Positions 35,619 to 46,954 of a DNA stretch of 64,000 nt are shown piece by piece. Source of the DNA: Neurospora intermedia (taxonomy: Eukaryota; Ascomycota; Sordariomycetes; Sordariales; Sordariaceae); NCBI GenBank assembly GCA_037102815.1, contig BTPP01000006.1:2232001-2296000 (forward strand), given 5' to 3'. A program made the position numbers and the translations under genes. Each line of letters opens with the position of its first letter. Position 1 is the stretch's first letter. The notes under the pieces were generated by a model. That model saw only the letters and a list, made by a program, of their open reading frames with translations, was not told the DNA's origin and did no database searches.

Positions 35619-38600
35619 ATGTCGCCAGACGGTGGACACCAACCATTGGACTCAATCCGTGATGGGATGGATGCTCCCGCCGCTACTAACACCACCCTGG
35701 AGAATACCCCGTTGCTCTTCGACCGTCAAAGTCCCGGGTACACGGACCTCGATAACAGTGTCAACACCACCAAGAACAGAAACAACCCTGGGCCTAGTGA
35801 TTCCAACGGTTGCAGGGTTAGGCATGGACATGGCGCCGGCGAGGAGCATGGTGATCTCGATGAAGCGTCCCATGCGCCCCATTTATACCCTCGTCAGGAA
35901 CAACGGTTGACTACCACATCACCTCAAGCATCGTCAACAAAGCACCGACTTTGGGACACTATCTCCAAGCGACTCGTTTTCCTGCAACGGGATGAAAGTG
36001 AACGGTCGCCATTGGAGAAGGATCTAGTGTGGAGGCTGGATGTCTTTCTCTTGACTTTTGGGTGTATCTCGCAAGGTAGGTTTGGAATAGCACACTGATG
36101 TATAACTTTGTGAGGACGTGAGGTTGATGATGATGATGCCTTCAACTCAGTGATCAAGTGAGAACTTTCCATGTTCTTCTTTTCAAGTTGTAAGAAAAAA
36201 AAGAAAAAAAAAATCAAGATTGACAAATTCGGTCTGTTCAGATACCTCGACCAAACCAACATCAGCTCCGCATACGTCTCTGGCATGAAAGAAGACTTGC
36301 AACTCAACGGCAACGAGTTAAACTAGTGAGAAAAACAAACGATATCCGTTGTAATGCAACATGTAACAAAGCCAGCTGATGATATCCTCTCGCTCTATCC
36401 AGCTTCCTCACTTTCTTCAGCATCTCCTACTGTCTCATGCTCATCCCCTCCCAGGTAATCATCACGTACGTTCGTCCCAGCTACTGGCTTCCAGGGCTCG
36501 AGATCGGATGGGGTTTCGTGACCGCTCTCATCGCCTTCGCCCAGAATGCTCACCAAGTCTACGCCTTGCGAGTCTTGCTCGGCTTGTTTGAAAGCAGTGC
36601 ATGGCCGGGCATGATGACTCTTTTCAGTCAGTTCAGTTCCTTTGTTGTCTGATTTTCTCGTTTTCTTTTCTCTGTTCCACCCCATTTACCCTTTTCTGTC
36701 TCCATCAGTGCTATGGCTCTCATAAACACGGAAGTAGTTATGCAAAGCACGAAATGTAACGTTGAACGACACGATAGCTGACAACTTGACTGCTGGGTTT
36801 GAAAACGAAACAGTGTACTGGTACACTCCCTTAGAACTCGCTAAGCGCATGGGCTTTTACCATTCCTGTCAGGCATTGGGATCGATGATGTCTGGGGCAT
36901 TACAGGTTGCGGTGCTTGAGTCTCTTGAAGGCAAATGGGGACTTAGGGGTTGGCGGTTAGTAGTTTCCTCCTCCTTCTTTTCCTCCTCCATCTCGTCTCC
37001 TCTTCTCCTTTCTTCCCCCCCCCCCCCCCCCCCAAAAACTACCACACCCAATGTCGCAACTCACCCACCACTAACCCATCCTCCCGTAATAACCAAGATG
37101 GCTCTTCATAATAAACGGCCTCCTAACCCTCCTAATCGGATTCACCGGCTTCTTCCTCATCCCGGACTACCCCCGCTCCCCCAACCCACGCTGCCTCAAA
37201 GCCTCTCCTCCTCAAACATTCTCTTGCTCCCCTTCAACCCCTTCCTCCCTGAGCTTCGGCTGGCTCACCCCCGCACACATCCAAGTCGCCGAGGACCGCC
37301 TCAAACGACACGGCCGAACCGACTCTAAAAAAATCACTTGGCGCGCCGCCAAGCGTACCTTTAGGTTATGGATCTCCTACTTCATTCCGGCGCTGTATGT
37401 TGCTTCGGTGTTGGCGCCCTATGGGTACAATTATTTCAATCTCTTCTTGAAGGAGCTAAGAGACAAAGATGGGAGGCCGAGGTGGAGTGTTGAGCAGGTG
37501 AATGCAATTCCGATTGCGGGAAATGGGGTAAATGTGGTTTTTGGTGAGTACCTACCTACCTACCTACCTACCTACCTACCTACCTACCTACCTACCTACC
37601 TACCTACCTACCTACCTACCTACCTACCTACCTACCTACCTACCTACCTACCTACCTACCTACCTACCTACCTACCTACCTACCTACCTACCTACCTACC
37701 TACCTACCTACCTACCTACCTACCTACCTACCTACCTACTGGGTAGAATGTTGGTGAGGAGTTTTGAGGAGAGGGGACATGGGTTGGTGTGAGGAGGGCT
37801 GGTGAGAAAGTGCATGTGGACGAGGCTAACTGATGTGGTTGACATGACAGTTTGGATTTGGGCGATTTTATCGGATCTGTTGCAGACGCGGTGGACGCTG
37901 TTGGTTGCTCAAGGTGAGTGTGTTGAACACCCATAAGGTCTTCTGCACATTACGGGGGGTAACATGCTCATACTAACATCGGTGCCATCAATCTGAAGGC
38001 GTGATCGGACTGATTCCATGCATCATCATGAGCATCTGGACCTCTCATCCAGATACCACCCCGGTTTCTGCCGCCTACGTCAGTTACTTCATGACTTATA
38101 TGAGTCTTGGAACGGCGCCGTTGATTATGTCTTGGCTCTCTGATATGTAAGTCCGCATCCTACCTGCACCAAGCTCGTCATGTCAGTGGGGGGAAGGGCT
38201 ATGGAAGCTGATCTTGATTATATAGACTGCCGCAAGACTCAGAGGCTCGCACCTTGATAGTCGGGTACTCCATAGCCGGGGTCTACGCCATCTTGACCTG
38301 GTCTCAGGTTCTCATATGGCCTGCTTCACAGGCTCCTTACTGTGTGTTTCCCCCACTCCCTTTATCCCACGTTTGCTGGTTTCCACGGCTGACACCTTCT
38401 CGTCCCACAGACAACTATGCCTGGCAGATATCCATCGTGCTTTGGATACTCGTCATCATCATGTGTTGGATGCTCAACATTATCGATGTTCGTGTTTTAC
38501 TGTAAGTTACAACACCTGATCATATATATCCTTGGAAACCCCCTTTTGGATACTGGCCTGACCCGCATCCGTCACAGCCCAAAACGTCTTGCAGCAAAAA

Positions 38601-38662
38601 AAAGAGCCTCTCGCCAAGGTCTACTTTCCCCAACCGAGACCCCAGACGCTGAATCCGAATAA
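35619..38662 (+). CDS. MFS anion:cation symporter (allantoate-permease/Dal5-like)
   Basis: Major facilitator of the ACS family (allantoate, pantothenate, nicotinate and similar anions), plasma membrane, 12 TM. Eleven exons: 35619-36075, 36151-36157, 36242-36325, 36403-36626, 36814-36955, 37098-37543, 37851-37913, 37999-38146, 38226-38341, 38411-38501, 38578-38662; 620 aa. Exon 2 is a 7-nt microexon (TGATCAA) required to restore the family motif [11 protein letters not shown]...YVSGMKEDL. Other signatures are [70 protein letters not shown] and [14 protein letters not shown]. The N-terminal cytoplasmic extension is about 150 residues. Intron 6 (307 bp) is mostly a CCTA microsatellite, intron 5 holds a poly-C run, and intron 4 (187 bp) contains a second possible acceptor at 36708. 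An in-frame upstream ATG at 35517 would add 34 residues. Substrate not determinable. Confidence 0.88.
37551..37738. repeat. (CCTA)47 microsatellite in MFS intron 6
   Basis: About 47 uninterrupted CCTA (ACCT) units start six bases after the GTGAGT donor-side sequence of intron 6 and occupy over half of it. Read in frame it would give an artificial TYLP repeat, so retention of this intron would not yield a transporter. Confidence 0.97.
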
Positions 38663-38689
38663 TCACCCTCACGCCGCCTACACACTTAC

Positions 38690-40156
38690 TCAAGCCTCAA
38701 CCGCCTTAACAACGCCCTTCCCCTCACCCGACTCCAACAACCTCTGCACCACCTCCAAATCCTTCAACGCCTCCTCGGGCGTCTGCTCCTTCTCCGTCTG
38801 TCCCTTCTCAATCGCCTTAGCAAACGCCGCCATCTCCTCCTTAACGCCCGTGCTCTTCTCAAACTCCTCCGTCTTCTCACCCTCCTTCGTCTTGGTCTTG
38901 ATCTGGGTGGGGTTCCAGTAAACGGAGCCCTGGGTTGTGACTACCTCGACCTCGAGTCCGGTCTTGAACTGGGTGCCGAACGAGATGCTGATGGTTCCCG
39001 ACTTTCCGTCGTTGGTCAAAGCAACGGCGTGCACCGTGTCGACGGGGAGCAGGCGTTCCTCCAGGAGGGCGCTGAAGCCAGCGACGTGGGTGATTTCTTG
39101 GTTGAGTTCGGAGAGCAAGAGGCGCAGGCCGGCGATGAAGTGGACACCGCCGTCGAGGAGGAAACCGCCTTGATAGGAGGGGACTTTGCGCCCTGTTCAT
39201 TTTGTGTGTTTTTTCGTCAGCCACTGTACTTCCTCTTCAAAAAACCTGAAAGAGAGAAAGAAACACAAACTTACACTCAGTCTTGAAATACTTGTTTCCC
39301 TCCTCCACCCACCCATTCATGTTCAACCGGAACGTAGTCAACTTTCCCCCAATCTCCTTCACCTTCTCCGCCGCCTTCAGCAGACTAGGCGTATACCTGA
39401 AATTCTCCGCCACCGCCCACAACGGCTTCTTTTCGTCTTTCAGCGCCTCATAGAATCCCACCAACCGCTTCGCCTCCTCCACATCCTTGGCCACCGGCTT
39501 CTCGCTCAACACATGTTTGCCGGCCTTGAGCGCCTTCTCGATGACAGCCGGCTGCGCAAGGATGGGCAGGGCGATGACGACGGCGTCGATGTCGGTGCGG
39601 GCGAGCAAAGCGTCGAGGGTCTTGTCTACATTGGCTTCGGCTTCGCCGGAGCCGGAGCCGGAGCCGGAGCCGGCGGTGGGCACGTCGTAGTAGACGTCTA
39701 CGGGAGACGAAGCAGCGGAGGCGAGTGTGTTGGCGGAGGATTCGGAGCGGGAGTAGATGGCTTTGAGAGAGAGGGAGGGAACGGATTCGATTGCGGGGAG
39801 GTGTTCTAGTGAGTGGAAGAAGGGGGGAAGGAGGGGTTTGTTAGCTTGGATACGTTTTTGAGAGGCTGTGTCACATTGTGGCGGCGTGTATAAGTATCAT
39901 CGTCATCATCATCATCGCCGTCGTCGTCGTCGTCGTCGTCGATGGACTTGATGTTTGTTATATGGTGTTGCTTGGAGGGATTCCGTGGTAGGTGGTTGGT
40001 GAGCGCCAGGGGGAAAAAAAAAGAAGTGATGACATCAGTGGTGAGGGGTGAAATTGGGGAAATGGTTGGAAGATGAACTGAACGACGAGACTTACGTTCC
40101 CGGGCAAAAATGCCAGCGCCTAGTAGAGCGATTCCGACCATTTTTGACAAAGTCAT
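38690..40156 (-). CDS. Gfo/Idh/MocA-family NAD(P)-dependent dehydrogenase
   Basis: Rossmann-fold oxidoreductase of the glucose-fructose oxidoreductase/inositol dehydrogenase family, presumably acting on a sugar or polyol. Exons 40156-40096, 39805-39275 and 39192-38690; introns 290 and 82 bp; 364 aa. The nucleotide-binding motif IALLGAGIFAREQHLP is split by intron 1. The Rossmann domain continues through DIDAVVIALP and GKHVLSEKPVAKD, where EKP is the family catalytic-lysine motif; it is followed by NFRYTPS. The C-terminal sheet domain begins with WRKVPSYQGGFLLDGGVHF, whose first Trp codon spans intron 2. A Gly-Ser-Gly-Ser tract (GSGSGSGSGE, about residues 51-60) is encoded by GGCTCC/GGCTCG-type repeats. 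A second in-frame ATG lies five codons downstream (40141). It converges on the MFS gene with only 27 bp between the stop codons, so their 3' UTRs must overlap. Confidence 0.9.
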
Positions 40157-41006
40157 GAAGATGATGATTACAGCTACACTTCTTTTTGTGTTTGAAGAAT
40201 TTAAGATGAATGCGAGAGAGGACGTCGGCGACAATGTTTTAAAAACAACCCCAGATTCCCAAGAAGATGGATGACTGATGCAGTAGTGGGTGGTGATGCG
40301 GGGCCCCAATTTCAAAGAGTGGGGGTCACTATGTCCGCAATGAATGGGGGACAGTGGACCACGATCCCCACGGGCATACGGAAATAAGGGGGGCTGTCTG
40401 GGCCATTGCGTTTTATGTTGATAATCGGCCCGTATTCACCAGTCTTCCGTTGTTTCTATATCCTGATTTCTGTTCTTTCAGCTCCAGATACAGCGGAGTC
40501 TCTCGCCTTCTACGTTACTATAGATAGAGTCCGAAAGAAGTGAGGAAGTGCTTCCGCAGAGTCATCCATGACAACCCTATTGTGAGGGTGCAGCGCCGTT
40601 GCCCCAAGCATTGGAGAAGGGCTCCGGCAAGTTAATTCTCAAACCCTCGACGACACATATCTAAATTTTTACTCGCGAGGATATCGCCGTGTATCTTCGA
40701 CACAATAATATGGATTGAATATGGTGTATGGCACATCCTCTATAGAATCAAAAGGGAGAGGAGCACGCGATCGCACAAATGATGACGGTTTCGGCGCCCT
40801 TGCAATGAGATGCTCAATACACATTCACTAGCACCACTTCGCCCTCAACTGCTAGGGTGAATTGACGATTGTTGAAGTACATTTTCCTATGCTAGATGTG
40901 AAGCATAACAGCCCAAATCACCGCACCAAGAAGATAAGCTAATAAAACCAGCAACAGCAGCAGCCAGCACTCCGTCATCCTACACTACATCGACTTCCCT
41001 TTTTCT
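40157..41006. other. Intergenic between dehydrogenase start and mer3 stop
   Basis: Contains the dehydrogenase promoter on the left and the mer3 3' UTR on the right (both minus strand). No other gene seen. Confidence 0.5.
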
Positions 41007-44000
41007 TCACACGAATGTCACAAAGCCTCGAAGCATGTCAACAACATTAGGGTCCATGGTCGACACCCACTCCGGCTCACCCTCTATCTTTCGGTTCTGG
41101 TCTTTGGCCTCATTACTCTCGACAACGTTGGGGGTCTGGGGGCTGTCGTGGGTAAGTTCGTGTGGAGAAGGAGCTTCGATGGTGTAAGAAACAGATCGGT
41201 CATCGTTCATGGGATCTTTACTTTCCGTGGGCACGTCGTCCCAGTCGAGATCAATCACGGAGGCTGACTGGTCGATGTCCCCCGCGGACTGTGGATTGAG
41301 CGGAACGAGTTCATCGGACAAGTTCATGCCAGGTTCGAGAGACCGGCTGGAAGGAGTCTGGTAGAAAACTTGATCCTTCCCGCCAATGCTGAAGGGCGAT
41401 TTGGATGTGTGTCTGTTACTTGCTTGCAACATCATGCTATCGAGAAGTGCAAGATTGCCGGCGTCAAATGGGTCATCCCCATAGACCTGGGTTGACAGAG
41501 GAAACACGATGCTCTGATCCGCCATCAGGTCCTGTGATGATGACGCCGCGGAACCTCCCGTACCTTCAGTTTGTTCTTGAGTGACTCCCCAAGCCTCATT
41601 GTGTGGACACTGGCTCTTGATCGTTGCACGTTGCCTTTGATTTTCAGTGGTTGTTGCGGTTGTCTTCCGCTGAACGCCGGCCGCAATATCTTCAAACTCG
41701 TCATCATCATAGGAAAGGTCAATGTAGTCAAAATCGACGCCGTCGATGGTTTGCTTCTGCAAGGGTAGGTCCAACTTGGGCTTCTTGTTTACCGGCGAGT
41801 AGGGCTTCTCGGATGCCTCCTTCCCTGTCGCGGCGCGTGGAATTGTCTTGTTGGCGGTCGCTTGACTTCCTGTTGATGTCTTGCTCAACGCCCCAAATGA
41901 CGTTTGGGTCAATACGCTCTGAGACTCGCTCTTCTTATTGCCTTGCTCTGTCTCCTTGCGCTTTTTGTTTGGTCGCTTTCGGTGTTTCTCGAGCCCCTCT
42001 TGACAACACTTGTGAGTACAGGGCTTCCCCGATTTCGTAGGTGCTCCTCCACTGCAAGCATGGTTGCACTGCCATCTCCCGTTAGGCAATTGCACAGGCT
42101 CACGGTCCAGAATCTGGCTGTTCTCCATGTTCCACGAGTCATCAACCTCATTCGCAGCCATATATCTGTCGGACTTTTGATGCACTGGCTCGCTCACTTG
42201 TGCCACGACTTCCATAAGCTCTTCCACCTCGGGATACTCGTCGGGATCTGATTCTACTTGGCACTTGGCTCCATGAATGACAGGAGCACAGGAGGTTGCT
42301 TCTTCAGCTGCTTGGAGCAGGTCCGAGTCGTCTATTCCATCATCACCTAGGTATTCTTCGGCTGTTTCCTTCAATAGCCGTTGCGTTTGCCCTCCGTTTG
42401 CGGGCGATGTTCTGCCCTGCTGAAACTGCTGGGATGGAAAAGCCGCGAGGGGTACCTCGTGCTTCAGAACTTTCGAAACGAGTGTCCCAACGATTTCCTC
42501 GCAGCTAAGATGACAGATGATACGTTCATCCGGACTTTTCAATGGAACAGAAACTGGAAGTACCAGCCCAATCTGTTTGTCGATCTTCCTAAGACTTCCA
42601 CGCCAAAAGTATAGCAAATTCTCGTTAGAAGACTCAATCATGAAAGTGAGCATCGGACACCTGCCCAGCCAGTTAGGGGGACCGTTCTTGTTGAGATATT
42701 TGAGTGTCGTTTGAACGTTGAGTGTTACGTCTTCATTGCGTCTTTTGGGGGTGATGTACTTGACGACAGACACGTCTAAATCGAGACGAGGGAACTTGTC
42801 AAGATCTGCTTTCAGTTTCTTTCCAAATGGTGGTTGTCGGGACATGAGACGCTCGAGTTCAACACTCTCTTTCTCTGCCAGCTCCAACACTGTCCGAATG
42901 CCCTGGCTTGCCAGTTTCCTCATACCAACTGGACCAATGTTGGGAATCTGGGTGAGTTGTGTTGGACGACCTTCCCAAGACTCGGCGGAAAGTGCCCTAG
43001 CCAATTCCAACGCATTCTTTACTCCAGGGGCATCGCGATCAAACCCCTTGCAATCAATAACAGCACGAACAAGACGCTGGAGTCTTTCGAATATCATCTT
43101 CTTTTCCATCATCAGCTGTCGTCTCAGCTTAGCTGCTTCGGCAGAATCTGGATATTGAACACTCCCAAGATGAAGCTGCACAATCAGGGAAATTTTGTGT
43201 TGAGTATGCTGGACTTGCTCTTTCATCGGGTACATGATAAGCGGGTTCTTGTTGATCTCGCGGAAGAGTGTTCTTTCAGCAGGTTTCATGCGGAACTCTT
43301 TGAACTCCACTGCTTCAGCGAGAGCATTGATCTACAGTTGAGTTAGCTACTTGCTGTAGAAAAAAAATTAAAAAGTGTATTAGAAAAAAAAAATTTATTG
43401 AGGAGACAAACTTACCAAGATATCAATGCTGGCAGCACGCGGAATCTTCAATATCAACTTCATCGTCTCAAACTCCACCATGTACTTGGACATTGCACGG
43501 CCATACTCTGTACACTTGAACTTTGCGTCCGCAGTCACGAGCTGGGTGTTCTGCAAAAGCTTTATGTCACGCTCGCAAATTTCTTCAAGCTTATCGTCAA
43601 TCTGAGAAGGATTGGAAATGTCTTCTGTAAGTCGGTAGTGATCAGGGTTTCGTCTGAGACGAACACTCAAGAAGGTCCCACCAAGCCACAGCTTTGCTGA
43701 AGAGAGATCTCCAATCGTACCAAGACATATCTCAGAGTTGAGGTGCTCAATGAGGTTGAGATGCAGGGTGCTTTCGAGAATTTCCCGACCTGAGACCATG
43801 TTTTCGTAGCGTAATTTGTTCGCAGCACGCGTCAAAATAATAGCGGTAGCGCTGGTATCAAACTGTGGTCGGCCCGCTCGTCCAAGCATCTGCATGATCT
43901 CGAGATCCGAGTACTCTTGAAGCTTGTCGTCCATGAAAGCAACAGTTCCTTTCATGACCACCGTATGACATGGGAGATTGACACCAACAGCCAACGTTGA

Positions 44001-45898
44001 TGTGCAACAAATGACGCTCAACTCCCCGTTCAGAAAATGCTGCTCAACAGCAACTCTGTCTTGTACGTCAAGACCTGCATGATGAAAAGCAACACCGAAC
44101 CGAACAATCTCCTGCAGCTCGCGGCTGACAACAGGGATTCTCTTTGTTGGAATCGGCCACAGGCTGTTAGTTTCTGGCAACCCCGAAGCATACTCCGCCA
44201 AATTGGTGGCCGTGGACTCGCATGATTTCCTTGTGAAGCAAAAGATCAAAGTCGGTTTCCGTTGATTGTGTTTAGAGAGCAGCGCGAGGAGCTTGCCGTC
44301 CAGGAACCTGTCGAAGATGAAGTCGTTCCCATTGCATTCGTATCCGTAGACAAACTTCTGCAGCTTAACGGGGCGGAACTCTTCGCCAAAGACCTCACGG
44401 TGAGCGGGCAGCTGTTGAGTGGTATGGTTGCGTCCCAACCATTTGGCGATGTCATCTGAGTTGGGAACAGTGGCGCTTAGTGCAACAAAACGGACATTAG
44501 CCCCAATCGTCTTCATCCGCGACACCACAGCCTCAAGGGTAGCACCGCGGACATCCTTGAGGATGTGAACTTCGTCGATGAGGAATAACTCGACAAGTTG
44601 AAGGAGCCTCCGATGATCCTGCCACTTGCGTGTTATAGAATCCCACTTCTCGGGAGTGGTGACAATGATGGAAGCTTCTCCGACTCGCCTCATTTCAGCT
44701 TGAGAGGTGTCGCCGGTTAGCTCAGCACATTTCAAGCCCATATGGCTAAACTTCTTTTCCCAATCCCTGGCTTTCTCAGAACAAAGAGCTTTCGTGGGAG
44801 CTTGATAGACGATCTTGAAGTTCTCGTTGCCTCGGTCCAGGGCGAGTTTGCAGATGGCGAGTTCTAAGATGGCGGTTTTGCCGCTTCCTGTCGGAGCAGA
44901 TATGACCACATTGTCGGTGGACCCATAGACAACGCCAAAGCATTTTGATTGTACAGCATTGAGCAATTCATAAGGGAAGACTTCCTGAAACCTGCTTGGC
45001 AAGGCCTGTCGTACACTCACCAGCCGAATACAGTGAACAATGGGGGTCGACTGAGTAGAATTTGTGTGAGTATCTTGAGTAGGCTGTGATGGCTGAGGTA
45101 TTTCCATAGGCTCTTCGGCCAGATACGACATCTGACGGGCCCGTCTAGAGGCACTATGCTTCTTATGCGCGCTGGCTCGTATGGTGGGACTGGAGCTACT
45201 GAGGCTATGAAGGGTCTCTTTTGTGGACGCTTGACTCGCTGGGCTTTGTGCGTATGAAGCTGCTGGGCAATGTCAGACCCGCCATAAGATATATGTTGGA
45301 GGAACAAGACTAACCTGAATGCATTGGAGGCGTTGGCTGCTGGTGGGAGCCATACAGTTCCCTGAGACGATGATTTGGTTCACGGTTGATAATCTCTAGT
45401 GTCCTCGGAGTCGGGATGAGGTGATCATCGGCAACAGGCACTATGGTAGAGGAAGGCAAGCCAGTAGATATGGACTGGGGCATAGTGGCGTCCATATATG
45501 AGCTGTATCCGGGGGAGATGTGAGGCCGGGCATGTCTACTAAGATGCGAGAGCGCGATCTGGTATTGTTCGTCGTCGCCAGTTTGCGGGGCAGGATGAGC
45601 AAGAAGATGGCGATCTACTGTATGTTAGACTGAGGGGAAGGCACGGCTCAGACTTCATCCACATACCGAAATCATCTAGTTCATCTGCGTATGGCTGAGG
45701 TGGTTCGGCGTAGTAGCGTGTTGATGGTCCAAGTTGTCCACGGTCGTGTTCGTCACGATAGCGTACTGGGTAGCAGTTTGGGCGAGGAGACATGGCAAGC
45801 TCGTCGCGGTCCTCGAGGATCTCGGTTCTGTGTCTGTGCCGTTCTCGGTGTCTTTGGGCTATTCTTTCGCGTGCCGACTCGCGCCAACGTCCCGTCAT
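41007..45898 (-). CDS. mer3: Mer3/HFM1 meiotic DNA helicase
   Basis: Superfamily-2 Ski2-like helicase which stabilises strand-exchange intermediates for interference-dependent meiotic crossovers; nuclear. Exons 45898-45667, 45617-45315, 45259-43416 and 43331-41007, with introns of 49, 55 and 84 bp, give 1567 aa. The N-terminal about 220 residues are Arg/Pro/Ser-rich. Helicase motifs are: ISAPTGSGKT (Walker A, about 299-307), TPEKWD, DEVH box (about 407), SATVPN, FCFTRKS, HHAGL, CCTSTLAVGVNLP and QMLGRAGRPQFD. A winged-helix region and a Sec63-type domain with IPNIGPVGMRKL (helix-hairpin-helix) follow to about 1060. A C4 zinc finger, CNHACSGG...CTHKCC (about 1215-1236), typical of HFM1/Mer3 C-terminal regions, separates this from a disordered acidic tail. 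The domain order distinguishes it from Brr2 (two helicase cassettes). The start ATG is the first after in-frame non-conserved sequence; an earlier one is possible. Expression is expected in meiosis. Confidence 0.93.
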
Positions 45899-46954
45899 GG
45901 CTACTTCACTTCGCGATCGATTGGGAATCAATGATAGGACAACAGTTTGAAAACCGACCTGAGATAGACGAAACTCATTTGCGAGTTGCGGCGGGGTTGA
46001 CTCGATGAGAATATTGTGCGTGATTGAAGCCCTGGAATTAAACAACAATGAACGAGGAAGGAGCCTCGAGCACTCACTGGGGTCGGTCGCACGATTAAGA
46101 GAATTTGAAGGAAACAGAAAGAGCCATGGATGCATAAACGGAAAGAGGCAGTGAAAGATGTCCGGAACCAACCGCGGTATGACCATCGATGCGGCGAGGG
46201 CCCGACAACGTACCTTCCCTTGCGACACTTATCATGAGGAGCCGTTTGAAAATTATCTCCCGCTCCTTCCGCAATGGATGCCCATCCAGCCCAAACTTGG
46301 AATTCGATGGTGAACTGCATGATATGACTGACCTCCGTCCTCGGCTGGTCCCAAAAAGCGTGATCGAGGTTTAGCTTGGCCCATGAGCGAACTAGGTCAT
46401 CTTAGGAGCTTGAAGTGAGAGAAAGGGATATTTGTATACGAAATGTAGTTTAAGACTACATGCAAATCGCTTTTCGGATTTTCATTGTTCTTGTTGTGTT
46501 GTGTGAACGATGGCATCTGATACCTCCCATGCCTAGAACAGGAGGAACCTGCCCTGGCCGAACCCGAGTCCCATCTTCCATCGTGCAATTCCCTTTCCTC
46601 TAAGCATCGGTCGTGTATCCAGAGCGCCGGTTCTGCTCGCGCAGATGCATATACAAACCCAAAAAGCTCATGTCATGGTATCTCTCATACGCTCATGCCA
46701 TCATAACGCAGCCTCCGTCAATTCCAAGTTCCCAAAAAGGGACGTATGTAGTGATAGTAGACTACTTAAAGCCTCACAGCAGCCATTCCTAGCAGCCTGT
46801 GCACGTCGGTTTCTTTTCGGTTTTTTTTTTTTTTCTTTGTCTTTGTTTTGGGCGAACGAACACTTTCTCCACTTCGAAGCCGTTCCCCGGAGTCTACCCA
46901 CCGTGGGTTGCCCCCGTGTCCAATCATTTGTTCGCTCGTGTGCCGTCTTTACGT
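45899..46954. other. mer3 promoter and transporter 3' UTR
   Basis: Both neighbouring genes read leftward. The region holds a T-rich run near 46822 on the transporter side. No gene seen. Confidence 0.5.

Noticed and set aside
37408-37746. TYLP-repeat protein read through the CCTA array
   Set aside because: The repeat lies in an intron with good donor and acceptor sites, and removing it restores the MFS family sequence [19 protein letters not shown].
45539-46228. Longer N-terminus for Mer3 from upstream in-frame codons
   Set aside because: The frame is open upstream of 45898 but the extra sequence is hydrophobic and unlike a helicase N-terminus; the ATG at 45898 fits the Arg-rich start better. 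Not excluded.
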